DNA of 40,733 bases. Origin: Pseudomonadota bacterium. GTDB lineage: Bacteria; Tectomicrobia; Entotheonellia; Entotheonellales; Entotheonellaceae. Below the pieces are notes generated by a model. It did not search any database. It was not told the origin of the DNA and was given only the letters and a program-made list of their open reading frames with translations. The translations under genes and the position numbers were made by a program. Of this stretch, positions 7,753 through 15,485 are shown in pieces; within the stretch, counting starts at the first letter, position 1, and every line of letters starts with the position of its first letter. Location of the stretch: NCBI GenBank assembly GCA_005777235.1, contig SXND01000280.1, positions 1-40,733 of the forward strand, read 5' to 3'.

Positions 7753-8134
7753 CTACACCAGCATCCCTAACGGGGAGATGGTCTGATCTTCGAGGATGGC
7801 TTTGACGTACGACGCAGCCGCCAGGGCATGAATACCCGCGGCGGCCGTTTCCACTGGCACTACGCCTAGAGCGTTGACGCCTGCGGCTAATCGTTTGCCG
7901 TGGTAGCGCTCTAGCGTCTGGTCAATAGCCAGTAACGCTGGCGCTGCCGCATGCCGTAGCGCCTCGATCAGCGCCTGGCGCCCCGCGGCACGTGCGGCTG
8001 CGGGGTCTCCGCCCTACGTCACACCGCAGCAGCACCATGGCACGGATGGTCTGCTGCGGTGTGAGATGCGCCAAGCGGGCGGTGAAGGCGGGACTGAGTT
8101 TGGCCTGGGGCTGGTCGTCGCTGTGCTGTGTCAT
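7753..8134 (-). pseudogene. Frameshifted ORF downstream of the HNH gene
   Basis: It starts MTQHSDDQPQAKLSPAF at 8134, only 13 bases after the HNH gene stop. The first frame runs through TPQQTIRAMVLLRCD. Coding character then switches frame near 8020 to a region containing GRQALIEALRHAAAPALLAID, then GVNALGVVPVETAAAGIHAL and VKAILEDQTISPL, ending at 7753. The 'vPVeTt.aGi.aLa....VkailED' pattern resembles the propeptide/inhibitor (I9-like) domain of subtilisin-family proteases, but no protease follows. This is an inference from pattern only. One frameshift separates the halves, so the gene is broken here unless the base is an assembly error. Confidence 0.55.
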
Positions 8135-8147
8135 CATGCGTTACCCA

Positions 8148-8996
8148 CTATGAGTCGATACCTCGGAGTCCGCCTTCCCAAAACCATCTGGACCTCGACA
8201 AGGCGCGATACATGGCGGCTTGCCAAGAGTTCTTTTCAACAGCCCCGCGAGACACCGCTTGCTCTTGCAAGAACTCGCGCACACCATCAGGCCCAGCGCT
8301 GTCGGTAAGACGGACGAGGTAGTCTCTGCTTTGCACCAAATCCTGACTGGCCTTCATTGCGTACAGTCGGCGCAGACCGAACATCTGGAAATGTGCGCGC
8401 ACACGATCCCTGGTGATATGGCTCCAAGTGTCGGGCGGGTCTACGGCAAATACCAGCACCGGGGCAACATCCTCAACGACTTTTGCGCTGAGCCACACCT
8501 CACCATCCACATCATCGAAATAGGGATGCAGCGTCTGCTCGTGCGCTGATGCAGCTTGTTTCGCCGCTTTGGCCTTGTTGCAGTCACTACATGCCGGGAT
8601 CAAATTCAGCGGTGTGATCACAAACAGCGCATGGGCCGTCTGCGGGAGGTAGTGGTCCAGCGTCGACACCAGACGTTCTGCACACAGGGGACACTTCCCA
8701 TATTTGGGCGACGCCATGATAGCGTCGTAAATGGCGCGCGCCGGTTCTCTCCTCCTGCTCAGTTTTGTGGTATACAACGTCTGCATCTCGTCGCGGCTGA
8801 CAGTCCCAACTCTTGCTGTTTCAGGCACTTGAAAAAGTTCTGCGCGTGTCCCTCGGGACTCGTAGTCAGCTTCCCCTGCCTCCAGAGTGTCCAGAATCGT
8901 GGCAATCCGGGCAGATAGGTCAGTGTTTTGGAGCGTGCTGGTGCAGAGTTGGGTGACGGCTCGCACCCGCGCTGTCGGCCGCGGGAGGCTCCTCAC
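8148..8996 (-). CDS. HNH endonuclease, PtuB-like partner of the upstream ATPase
   Basis: A 282-residue protein. The HNH core is clear: CPLC (Cys102, Cys105), LDHYLPQ (Asp114, His115), NLIPACSDCNKAK (Asn131, Cys136, Cys139, Asn140). The paired cysteines form a zinc knuckle around the beta-beta-alpha-metal fold. About 95 residues precede it and a helical C-terminal region of about 140 follows. The GTG start overlaps the ATPase stop as GTGA, so translation is probably coupled. HNH nucleases paired with an ABC-type ATPase are the known layout of Septu (PtuA/PtuB) anti-phage defence. The length is similar to PtuB proteins but I cannot align it here. An unrelated ATPase-HNH pair is the main alternative. 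Confidence 0.8.
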   Translation of the reverse strand: MRSLPRPTARVRAVTQLCTSTLQNTDLSARIATILDTLEAGEADYESRGTRAELFQVPETARVGTVSRDEMQTLYTTKLSRRREPARAIYDAIMASPKYGKCPLCAERLVSTLDHYLPQTAHALFVITPLNLIPACSDCNKAKAAKQAASAHEQTLHPYFDDVDGEVWLSAKVVEDVAPVLVFAVDPPDTWSHITRDRVRAHFQMFGLRRLYAMKASQDLVQSRDYLVRLTDSAGPDGVREFLQEQAVSRGAVEKNSWQAAMYRALSRSRWFWEGGLRGIDS

Positions 8997-10567
8997 GTAT
9001 GTCTCTCCCCGTTGCTCCTCTCAGCAACGAGCGCTCGAACAAGAGCTTTGGCTTCCGCCCCGAGCTGGCGGTCGAATTTGGCGAGCACGCCATCATAATC
9101 CAGGTTTGGATCATGGGCCGCTTCAGAGAGCATACGGTAAAAGCCGGTGTTGGTGACTTCAAGTCCAAACACCTCCCGCGTGAGGGTGCCGACATTCTCG
9201 CCAAACGTCTCTATGCTCGGTCTGTCGACGGTGACCACACCGCCTGAGCGCTGTAAGAGCCACACGCAAGACTTCGGGACTTCTTGCAGGACGACTGGCG
9301 AGTGGGTGGCAATGATGGCCAGGCCATTGCGCTGGCTGAGCAAATCTGACAGGGCGCGCACGAAGGCAGACAGCAGGGGCGGATGCAGGTGGCCTTCCGG
9401 CTCATCGATCAAGACGATCGTTTTCTCGTCGACTAACTCAACCAGCCGGGTCATCGTGAGGAGGATCACCGCGTGCCCCGAGCTGAAGTCTGCAAACAGT
9501 TGCTTGGCATGCGACTGCCATTCGTCATCAGGGAGACTCAGGAGGCTTGTGGCGTCCGCCTCGGCAAAGAGCGGATCGTTTTCCAGTGTCTCAAGGGCGG
9601 TGAGGAGGCGCTCTCGACGAGGCCCCGTGCGACACCTCGCCAGGCTGTTGCAGAAGACTTTGGCAAACTGCGCCCTGGTTGGCTCAATCGCACTACTGGG
9701 GTCCGCTTCCTCGTCCGGTTCTGCTGGAATCATGGAGCGATTATGTAGACCAACGAGATGTCCGTTCATCTTCGGTGCCGTCACCTGGGGCATCTCGAAA
9801 CTGTCGAAGGCACTGAACGTCACCGCGACCAGGCCGCTCAATGCCAGGCCCTCGGGGTTCCCGTCAAGCGCCGCCATGACTCCCGTAGACAGCGGGTCAT
9901 GTGCTTCTGTCAAGAGCGCTTTTGCCAGGTTCTGAAAGCAACGGGTTTTCCCAACGCCATTGCGGCCAATCAGCACGTGGACGTTCGTCGGCGGCTCTGA
10001 CTGCGGCAAGACGTGGAAGCTGATCTCTGGAGGCGGCGACGTATTACCACGAGTGGCAAAGACGTACTGAAAGTGGAACTCGCTAAGAGCGGCATCCCCA
10101 TGCGCCAGGCGATGGAACCGATGCCGCACGTGCTCGGCACACACGAAACGCAGTAAGGACACATCCATGACATCTTCGGTCAACGCACTGTCGAAGATGC
10201 TCAGGTCAAAGGCACAATCTCTCAAGGCGCGTAGCACCTCTGCCCCCAGGCCATGCGGCAACTGATTGAGCACTTCGTAGTAGTTGTCATCCTGACCCAG
10301 CGAAAAGTAGTCATCCCCAAGCGCCTGGAACTCGTCGGCGAGTTGAGGAGCTCGCTTACCAGGAGCAACCACTCCGGCGGGCAAGAGACCCCGCTGACCG
10401 ATCTTGACCTGCCCAGCTTCATGCTGGGTGCCCGCGCTATCAAACACCACGAGGTAGAACATCGTTTGGTATTTGGCCCAATCGTCCCAACGATCCTGTT
10501 CAAGATATGCCGTGTCGCTTCCTGACGAGGGAATGCGTGTTGATCGCGGGATAACTTTGAACATCAT
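8993..10567 (-). CDS. AAA/ABC-type ATPase, PtuA-like defence component
   Basis: A 524-residue protein. About 190 residues of unassigned N-terminus are followed by an ABC/AAA_21-type ATPase. Walker A is GRNGVGKT (201-208), the signature-like motif is DFSSGH (360-365), Walker B is TIVLIDEPEGHLHPP (Asp388, Glu389), and the switch histidine is in IIATHSP (His422). Soluble OLD/RecF-like ATPases of this shape power many anti-phage systems. With the downstream HNH gene overlapping by 4 bases, it resembles Septu PtuA. Tandem ATGs occur at 10567 and 10564; the upstream G-rich stretch serves either. The cassette lies between the two decayed copies of the CHASE2/CHAT module, an accessory setting typical of defence genes. 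Confidence 0.85.
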   Translation of the reverse strand: MMFKVIPRSTRIPSSGSDTAYLEQDRWDDWAKYQTMFYLVVFDSAGTQHEAGQVKIGQRGLLPAGVVAPGKRAPQLADEFQALGDDYFSLGQDDNYYEVLNQLPHGLGAEVLRALRDCAFDLSIFDSALTEDVMDVSLLRFVCAEHVRHRFHRLAHGDAALSEFHFQYVFATRGNTSPPPEISFHVLPQSEPPTNVHVLIGRNGVGKTRCFQNLAKALLTEAHDPLSTGVMAALDGNPEGLALSGLVAVTFSAFDSFEMPQVTAPKMNGHLVGLHNRSMIPAEPDEEADPSSAIEPTRAQFAKVFCNSLARCRTGPRRERLLTALETLENDPLFAEADATSLLSLPDDEWQSHAKQLFADFSSGHAVILLTMTRLVELVDEKTIVLIDEPEGHLHPPLLSAFVRALSDLLSQRNGLAIIATHSPVVLQEVPKSCVWLLQRSGGVVTVDRPSIETFGENVGTLTREVFGLEVTNTGFYRMLSEAAHDPNLDYDGVLAKFDRQLGAEAKALVRALVAERSNGERHT

Positions 10568-10667
10568 GGTGCCCCCTTGCCTCCCATGTCACGCCGTCGC
10601 TGGTGTTCGGTGTGCTGTGTTGATGCTGAGAGGTCGCAACAAACACCATCATTCGCAAGTCCACGTC

Positions 10668-12539
10668 TTACTCTCCAAGCGGCCCCGGATACCCGTAGGC
10701 TACGAACGAGGCCCAGGTATAAGGATCAACGCCGCTGTGTAGCATCGCCAGTTGCACGGCGTGCAACGAGGCTGTGTGGCCCTGCCCAGCGGCCAGATGC
10801 TGATAGTAGCCCTGGATTAACTCCACGGTTCCCGCATCGCTCACGGGGGCCAGGGAAAACAATTGTGCCCGCGCCCCGGCCAACGTAAACGCCCGCCGCA
10901 AGCCCATCACACCTTCCCCGTAGCGCACGGTGCCTAAACCCGTCTCGCAGGCTGACAACACCACCAGTTGCGTGCCGCGCAAGTCCAGCCGCGCCGCTTC
11001 GACGGCGGTCAGTATGCCGTCTTCGTCGCTGCCGCCTGTCCCTGGCACATTCGCCCCGGCCAGCGCCACCCCGGCCCGTAGCATCGGATTGTCCCATAGC
11101 GGCTGCAGTTCGCGCTCACTCTGCATCACCTGCGCCAGCGGTAACTCCTGTGCCTCGCGGTCCTGGAGCGCGAACCCATGCGTGGCCAGGTGCAGAAGGC
11201 GCGGCCCGCGCAGCCCCTTCAACGCTTGTTCCGTCGCCATCTCGTCGCGGAGCACCACCGCCTGCGGGAAATGTTCCTGGACCACCTGTCCTTCGCTGGC
11301 CGCTCCTGGTAAGGGCGTAAATTTTCCCACTGGGCTCGCCCTGCGAGTCCCGGCGTCCGCCCGCATCGTCACGGGTGTATTCTGGCGCGGCTGGGCCTTG
11401 CCCGGCGTTGTAGCGTCATAGTTGGGATGAACAAAAGCCGCCATTTGCCCCTGACTGTGCCGTTGGGTCCGCCATTGCCGCACGTCCCGCGCTGCCGCCA
11501 CATACCCGACCTCCCAGCGCTGTACGAGGTATTGACTGTGCTCATCCACCAGCACCTCAAAGGGCATCAGGTTCAAGGCCCCATCGGGTGAGATCAGCAG
11601 GCGCTGCGCACTAGCCAACTTCGGGGCGAATTGAGTAAACAGGACTTGATAGAGCTGTGCTCCCAGCTTGCGCACGACCGGCTCATTGCCGCTGCTCTGC
11701 AACGCCTCACGGAGGTCGGCCACCTGGGTGTCAATGGCCTCGGCGTCTCCGACATCCTCGGCCTGGCCATCTTCAGGTACTCCGATGACATAGGCAACAT
11801 AGCGCGCCTCCTGCGGTTTTGCGTCCGCCCCCTGGCTGTAACGCCGGTAACGGTAAAACTCCACCAGCACGGTGCCTGGCGGTAAGGTCTGACGGATCTT
11901 CTCCACCGACGACGCCTGCGTTGCTTCACGAAATGCTGGGTATTCCCGCGCCAACTCAGTCTCGATCTGCTCCGCTTCCTGGCGCACCCCTGCCAGGCGC
12001 CGCAGATCCTGCTGACTGGCTGACTCTCTCCTGTACATCAAGGCACTTAACTCAGCCCGCTTGGTCCGCAATGCCTCCAGCTTCTCCCGAGTCTCCGGCC
12101 GGGTCGCCTCCAATAGAGCCTGATGCTGATTTCCTGCTGCCTCCTGAAGCAAGCTCTTGCGATTCAGGATCACCTGTGCGGCGCGTTCCTTCCCGACTTG
12201 GTGCTGGACACTCAGGTGCGCACTCAGCGGAAAGTCGCTTGACACCAGCAAGGATTGCGCAATGGTCTGCATCGCCGCCTCGGCTTGCGACGCAATATTG
12301 ATACGGACTAGGCGCTCACGGACAGCTCCCTCCTGCCATGCCAGGTTAGACGCTGCTTGGAGTTGCCCCCTGTGCCAGCGTAACAACGCCAGGTTGTTGA
12401 GTGACCTCGCAGTGTCGGGATGGTCGCCCTTCAGCACCTGTTCGCGGATCGCCAGGGCTCTCTTGTGGAGCTGTTCAGCCTGCTCATACTCCACCTGTGC
12501 CTGGTGAAGCTGCTCGACCCGATCATCTTTCTTGGACAT
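10668..12539 (-). CDS. CHAT-domain (caspase-like) protease with TPR remnant
   Basis: A 623-residue open frame. One kinesin-light-chain-type TPR (about residues 14-60: YEQAEQLHKRALAIREQVLKGDHPDTARSLNNLA) and a coiled-coil-rich middle precede a C-terminal CHAT domain. The caspase-like dyad is present: His454 in LHLATHGF and Cys531 in VVLSACETGLG. CHAT proteases cleave proteins after activation and act in defence and programmed cell death. The frame is open upstream of the annotated ATG, through a short low-complexity repeat, to a TGA at 12663-12665 that separates it from the lipoprotein/TPR segment starting at 13025. I infer this is the 3' part of one larger gene. ATG 12539 lacks a clear ribosome site, so expression of this part alone is uncertain. 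Confidence 0.85.
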   Translation of the reverse strand: MSKKDDRVEQLHQAQVEYEQAEQLHKRALAIREQVLKGDHPDTARSLNNLALLRWHRGQLQAASNLAWQEGAVRERLVRINIASQAEAAMQTIAQSLLVSSDFPLSAHLSVQHQVGKERAAQVILNRKSLLQEAAGNQHQALLEATRPETREKLEALRTKRAELSALMYRRESASQQDLRRLAGVRQEAEQIETELAREYPAFREATQASSVEKIRQTLPPGTVLVEFYRYRRYSQGADAKPQEARYVAYVIGVPEDGQAEDVGDAEAIDTQVADLREALQSSGNEPVVRKLGAQLYQVLFTQFAPKLASAQRLLISPDGALNLMPFEVLVDEHSQYLVQRWEVGYVAAARDVRQWRTQRHSQGQMAAFVHPNYDATTPGKAQPRQNTPVTMRADAGTRRASPVGKFTPLPGAASEGQVVQEHFPQAVVLRDEMATEQALKGLRGPRLLHLATHGFALQDREAQELPLAQVMQSERELQPLWDNPMLRAGVALAGANVPGTGGSDEDGILTAVEAARLDLRGTQLVVLSACETGLGTVRYGEGVMGLRRAFTLAGARAQLFSLAPVSDAGTVELIQGYYQHLAAGQGHTASLHAVQLAMLHSGVDPYTWASFVAYGYPGPLGE

Positions 12540-12561
12540 TCCGTGGTCTGCTATACCCCCA

Positions 12562-12626
12562 CCTACGCCCAGCCCTACGCCCAGCCTTACGCCAAGCCCA
12601 ATTACGCCAAGCCCAATTACGCCCAG
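12562..12626 (-). repeat. In-frame short tandem repeat (12/15-bp units)
   Basis: Five tandem units of TACGCC(C/A)AGC with variable CCAA spacers, of 12 or 15 bp, all multiples of three. On the minus strand they read VIGLG, VIGLG, VRLG, VGLG in the same frame as both the upstream TPR segment and the downstream CHAT segment. The array lies between a normal TPR and the next one, so it looks like a repeat expansion inside the gene. Confidence 0.8.
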
Positions 12627-12662
12627 CAGCGGGGAGGATTCCTTGGCCTTCCTATGCGCCCC

Positions 12663-13025
12663 TCACGCGTAGTACAAGCCTGCCAGGTTGTTGAGCGCCG
12701 TCGCGGTAGCGGGATGCTCGGTCCCCAGCCCCTTCTCGTATATCGCCAGCGCCCGCCGGTAGAGCAGCTCGGCCAGCTCATATGCCCTACGTTCTTGGTA
12801 TATATAGGCCATATAGTTGAGCACTGCGGCAGTGTCAGGATGCTCGGACCCAAACAGTTGTTCAACATGTAGCAACGCTTCCTCAAATTTTCCGGCCTCA
12901 AATAGCTTCTTTATCTGTTTATGTACCTCCCCGTTCTGTTCCTCCCTTCCCAACTGCACCCTCGCTACTCCACACCCGGATGCGACCCCCACACACCATA
13001 TCACCACCATTGCCACCCAGCGCAT
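12663..13025 (-). CDS. TPR lipoprotein segment, 5' part of the CHAT gene
   Basis: 120 residues starting MRWVAMVVIWCVGVASGC, a lipoprotein signal peptide with lipobox VASGC (Cys18 lipidated). Two TPR units follow (about 38-116: EEALLHVEQLFGSEHPDTAAVLNYMAYIYQ and YELAELLYRRALAIYEKGLGTEHPATATALNNLAGLYYA). GGGGAGG precedes the ATG, which lies 11 bases after the CHASE2 stop. The frame ends at TGA 12663-12665, in the middle of a TPR-like helix (GLYYA, stop, GAHRKAKE). The same frame then continues open into the CHAT-domain segment, and read through this stop they would form a protein of about 785 residues. It is therefore probably a gene split by a nonsense mutation. Confidence 0.75.
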   Translation of the reverse strand: MRWVAMVVIWCVGVASGCGVARVQLGREEQNGEVHKQIKKLFEAGKFEEALLHVEQLFGSEHPDTAAVLNYMAYIYQERRAYELAELLYRRALAIYEKGLGTEHPATATALNNLAGLYYA

Positions 13026-13036
13026 AACGCCTCCCC

Positions 13037-14206
13037 TCACTCCCCGCTTTCCACAAGCTGGTGCAACCAGATCCCGATGAGAAACGGCACCAGCGCCATG
13101 CGAAACCCGCTCCACTGCGCCGCCAGCACCGCAGCATACAACACCACGACACTCAGCACCCCCAACGTCCCCCAGAACGCCACCCAGCGCCGCAGCTTGT
13201 GATGCATCCAATGAATCGCCAGGCCCAGCGCAAGCTCGATCAGCAGCAGCGGCCACCAGGCCGGTACTGCATGATCCCCGTGCTGCAACTCTTCGAGAGT
13301 CGCGGCCATAGCTGCGGCTTGTAATTCCCAGCCCCACTTTGTGCCCAAGGGCGTCCGGTGCCGGTCCGCCCGTGAAAACATGCCGCCGAGCAGCACCAGA
13401 CGATCCCGCACCACCGCATCCGTGCCACGCGCCTGCTGCAGCACCGCCAGCGGCATTTGCTTAAACGTGTAGCGATTGTGCAACTGGTTCAGGCGGGTCA
13501 CGTCAGCATGCCCAGACACCGGGCTGGCGCCATGAGCCGCAGCGCAGAGCGTACTGGCCAGCTCGCTACGATACGCTGCCACCGCCGCCCAGTGCAGAGT
13601 GGGCACCGGCACCGCCTGCGTGGTCTCTACACAACGCGGATATTGATCCACAATGCCGTCGTCGCTGCCTTCCAGCACCGCTACGCCGGACCACGCCATC
13701 TCCCGGCCTCCGCCTAAGGCCGGATACGAGGCGTATTGCCAGCGTCCCTGCGGCGTGTTCCAGACGGCCTCGGCCCCGTGCGCCCAGACGACCCTGGCGT
13801 GGGACAGTGGCGGCACCTCTTTGTTGCGAAAGCCAGGCCCCGAAGTGTCCAGGTCCACCACCACGGTACGGGCGTGCAAGGCGTCCAGCGTCGTTAGCAC
13901 TGGAAACAGGTTCTCGGCAGTGATCTGGTCCCCGAAATGCTGGCGGAGATCGTCCGCCGTGATCGGCACAACCACGATCTCCGGCACCAACGGGGCGGGC
14001 CTGGCATGCTGGGCGACATCAAGCGCTGCTTGCACCTGGGCCTCAGTGAGGCGAAACACGCCGCGCTCGCTCAGCCAGTGCGACACCCAGGCTAACACGA
14101 GGATGACCAGCAGGAACTTCGGCAGCGCCCACCAGGTCGGGAACAAAGGCCGGGCATGCGGGTGGCGCAGCCAGTGCTGCTAGAGGGAGGTCCGTCGTGG
14201 GCGCAT
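13037..14206 (-). pseudogene. CHASE2-domain membrane sensor with early nonsense codon
   Basis: A CHASE2-type extracytoplasmic sensor: an N-terminal membrane helix (LLVILVLAWVSHW), a large sensor domain with VVVDLDTSGPGFRNKEVPPLSHARVVWAHGA, LVLLGGMFSRADRH and TPLGTKWGWELQAAA (a typical CHASE2 block), then two or three C-terminal helices. The natural start is ATG 14206, preceded by GAGGAG and 9 bases after the FecR-like stop. Its ninth codon is TAG (14180-14182) where the paralogue at 960-1418 has TGG. A TTG at 14146 could restart translation and keep the first membrane helix, so residual function is possible. No kinase, cyclase or other output domain follows; the CHAT protein encoded next is the likely output (inference). 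Confidence 0.8.
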
Positions 14207-15166
14207 ACAGGCTCCTCAAGGTATCCAGACCCGCCGTAACGACACCAGACCCGCCACCAGTAACTCATCAGCCCGGTTGATGTCGACAGTGGCGTTAGCA
14301 TTGACAGCCTCGCGCATGCGTTGCCACTCCGCTGCGGCCATGGCAAAGCGCTCTGCGGGCAGCACCAGCACCAGGGCACGCACGTTACTGCGTATCGTGT
14401 GGCCGCCGCCGGTCGAGCAGACTCGCAAGAGATACAAGCCCGGCTGCATACCTGCGACGAGGAATTGCCGGGGCGCGCTGTCGGCCCAGGGCAGGGCGTG
14501 TAAGGGGGTTGGCGACGGCGGACACTGCACCACACCGGCATCCGTCACGGGACAGAATTCCACTTGTAAGTTCTCCCTTTTGTTGAGCGGCTCCGGGAGC
14601 CGGGCGTGCCCGCCGTACGGCTCCAGGAGGTCCGCCACATCCAGCGTCTCGCCCTCCAGGCGCGCCAGCCCTACCCAGCGGTGGGGTTCGCCTCCACGTT
14701 GCGTGGGCGACAGGGTGAGGATTGAGTTCGGCTTGTCTGGCGTCAAGACTTTGGCAATGGCCTGGAGGATAAGGATGAGGCTAGAGCCGCGCTGTGGCGC
14801 TGACGGTTGCCGTTGCTGCCACACCGGGCGGAGTGGGATCGGGGCCCGACATATCAGGCCGTCTGTGCAAGGGAAGACGACGTCCCGTTCGTCGGGCTTT
14901 TCCACGTACAGTGTCACGGTCATGCGGTCCTTCGTGCTGGCTGGCGCCTCGCGCTGCAATTGGCTGTCCACATAGATGCGATCTCCCACCCGCAGGGGCA
15001 GGCCGCTGTGCGTATCGACCCAGGCGCCTTGCATCTGCGCTACAAAGCCAATCTCTTCCCGCTGTCCCGCACCCTCCAGTGCGGGCGCTGCTGCCACGCC
15101 CGTGCAGTGCAGGACAACAGCAGTCAGGATACCAATAGAGCGTCGCAACGCTCGGTCTCTTGGCAT
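13785..15166 (-). repeat. Duplicated FecR-like/CHASE2 block, copy B
   Basis: Same gene order and largely the same sequence as 982-2370. This copy keeps the full FecR-like frame, the full CHASE2 3' part and the downstream TPR/CHAT gene, so it shows the original layout of the module. Confidence 0.8.
14216..15166 (-). CDS. Secreted FecR-like protein of the CHASE2/CHAT module
   Basis: 316 residues. I chose ATG 15166 because AAGGAG lies 6 bases upstream and the paralogue starts at the same residue (MPR..ALRR). A signal peptide covers about residues 1-26 (IGILTAVVLHCTGVAAA). Residues about 38-90 (AWVDTHSGLPLRVGDRIYVDSQLQ..., MTVTLYVE) have the 'GD.i.t.s...v.l' look of FecR-like domains. The C-terminal half (LYLLRVCSTGG, NVRALVLVLPAERFAMAAAEWQRMREAV) is a second, unassigned domain. 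It is first in an apparent operon with CHASE2 and TPR/CHAT, suggesting an envelope sensor feeding a caspase-like protease. The family assignment is tentative; the frame is intact, unlike the copy at 1428-2370. Confidence 0.75.
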   Translation of the reverse strand: MPRDRALRRSIGILTAVVLHCTGVAAAPALEGAGQREEIGFVAQMQGAWVDTHSGLPLRVGDRIYVDSQLQREAPASTKDRMTVTLYVEKPDERDVVFPCTDGLICRAPIPLRPVWQQRQPSAPQRGSSLILILQAIAKVLTPDKPNSILTLSPTQRGGEPHRWVGLARLEGETLDVADLLEPYGGHARLPEPLNKRENLQVEFCPVTDAGVVQCPPSPTPLHALPWADSAPRQFLVAGMQPGLYLLRVCSTGGGHTIRSNVRALVLVLPAERFAMAAAEWQRMREAVNANATVDINRADELLVAGLVSLRRVWIP

Positions 15167-15485
15167 AGGGTTCTCCTTCATTCTCTGACCACAGTCACAA
15201 GGTTCTGCAAGAGCTTGGGCGCAGTTATCTGCCGGGCCCACCTACTTGTCAAGGCGCATCCGGTTTGGCTCCGTGACGCTACTCCCATCCTAGCATCGTA
15301 CCCGCGCCCGGTGATCCGTACTCCCTCTCTGAGCTGTATAGGTGCGTGGTGAGTAACCGCCATGGGGGAGCCGCAAGCGGTCGCGTGCAGGCCGCCGCAT
15401 ACGACAGGATCCGTGACACGCCGCCGCCGGTTGTGTAGTATGCCCGCGTTGTGTATCACACGCGCATCCTTACCATGGAGGCTCT
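15167..15485. other. Divergent intergenic region
   Basis: It separates the minus-strand FecR-like operon from the plus-strand acylase gene and must hold both promoters, but I see no confident promoter, operator or RNA element. Confidence 0.4.

Noticed and set aside
12663..12665. TGA read as tryptophan or selenocysteine in the TPR/CHAT gene
   Set aside because: TGA serves as a normal stop in intact genes here (for example at 5990 and 8993), and no SECIS-like context or selenoprotein family fits.
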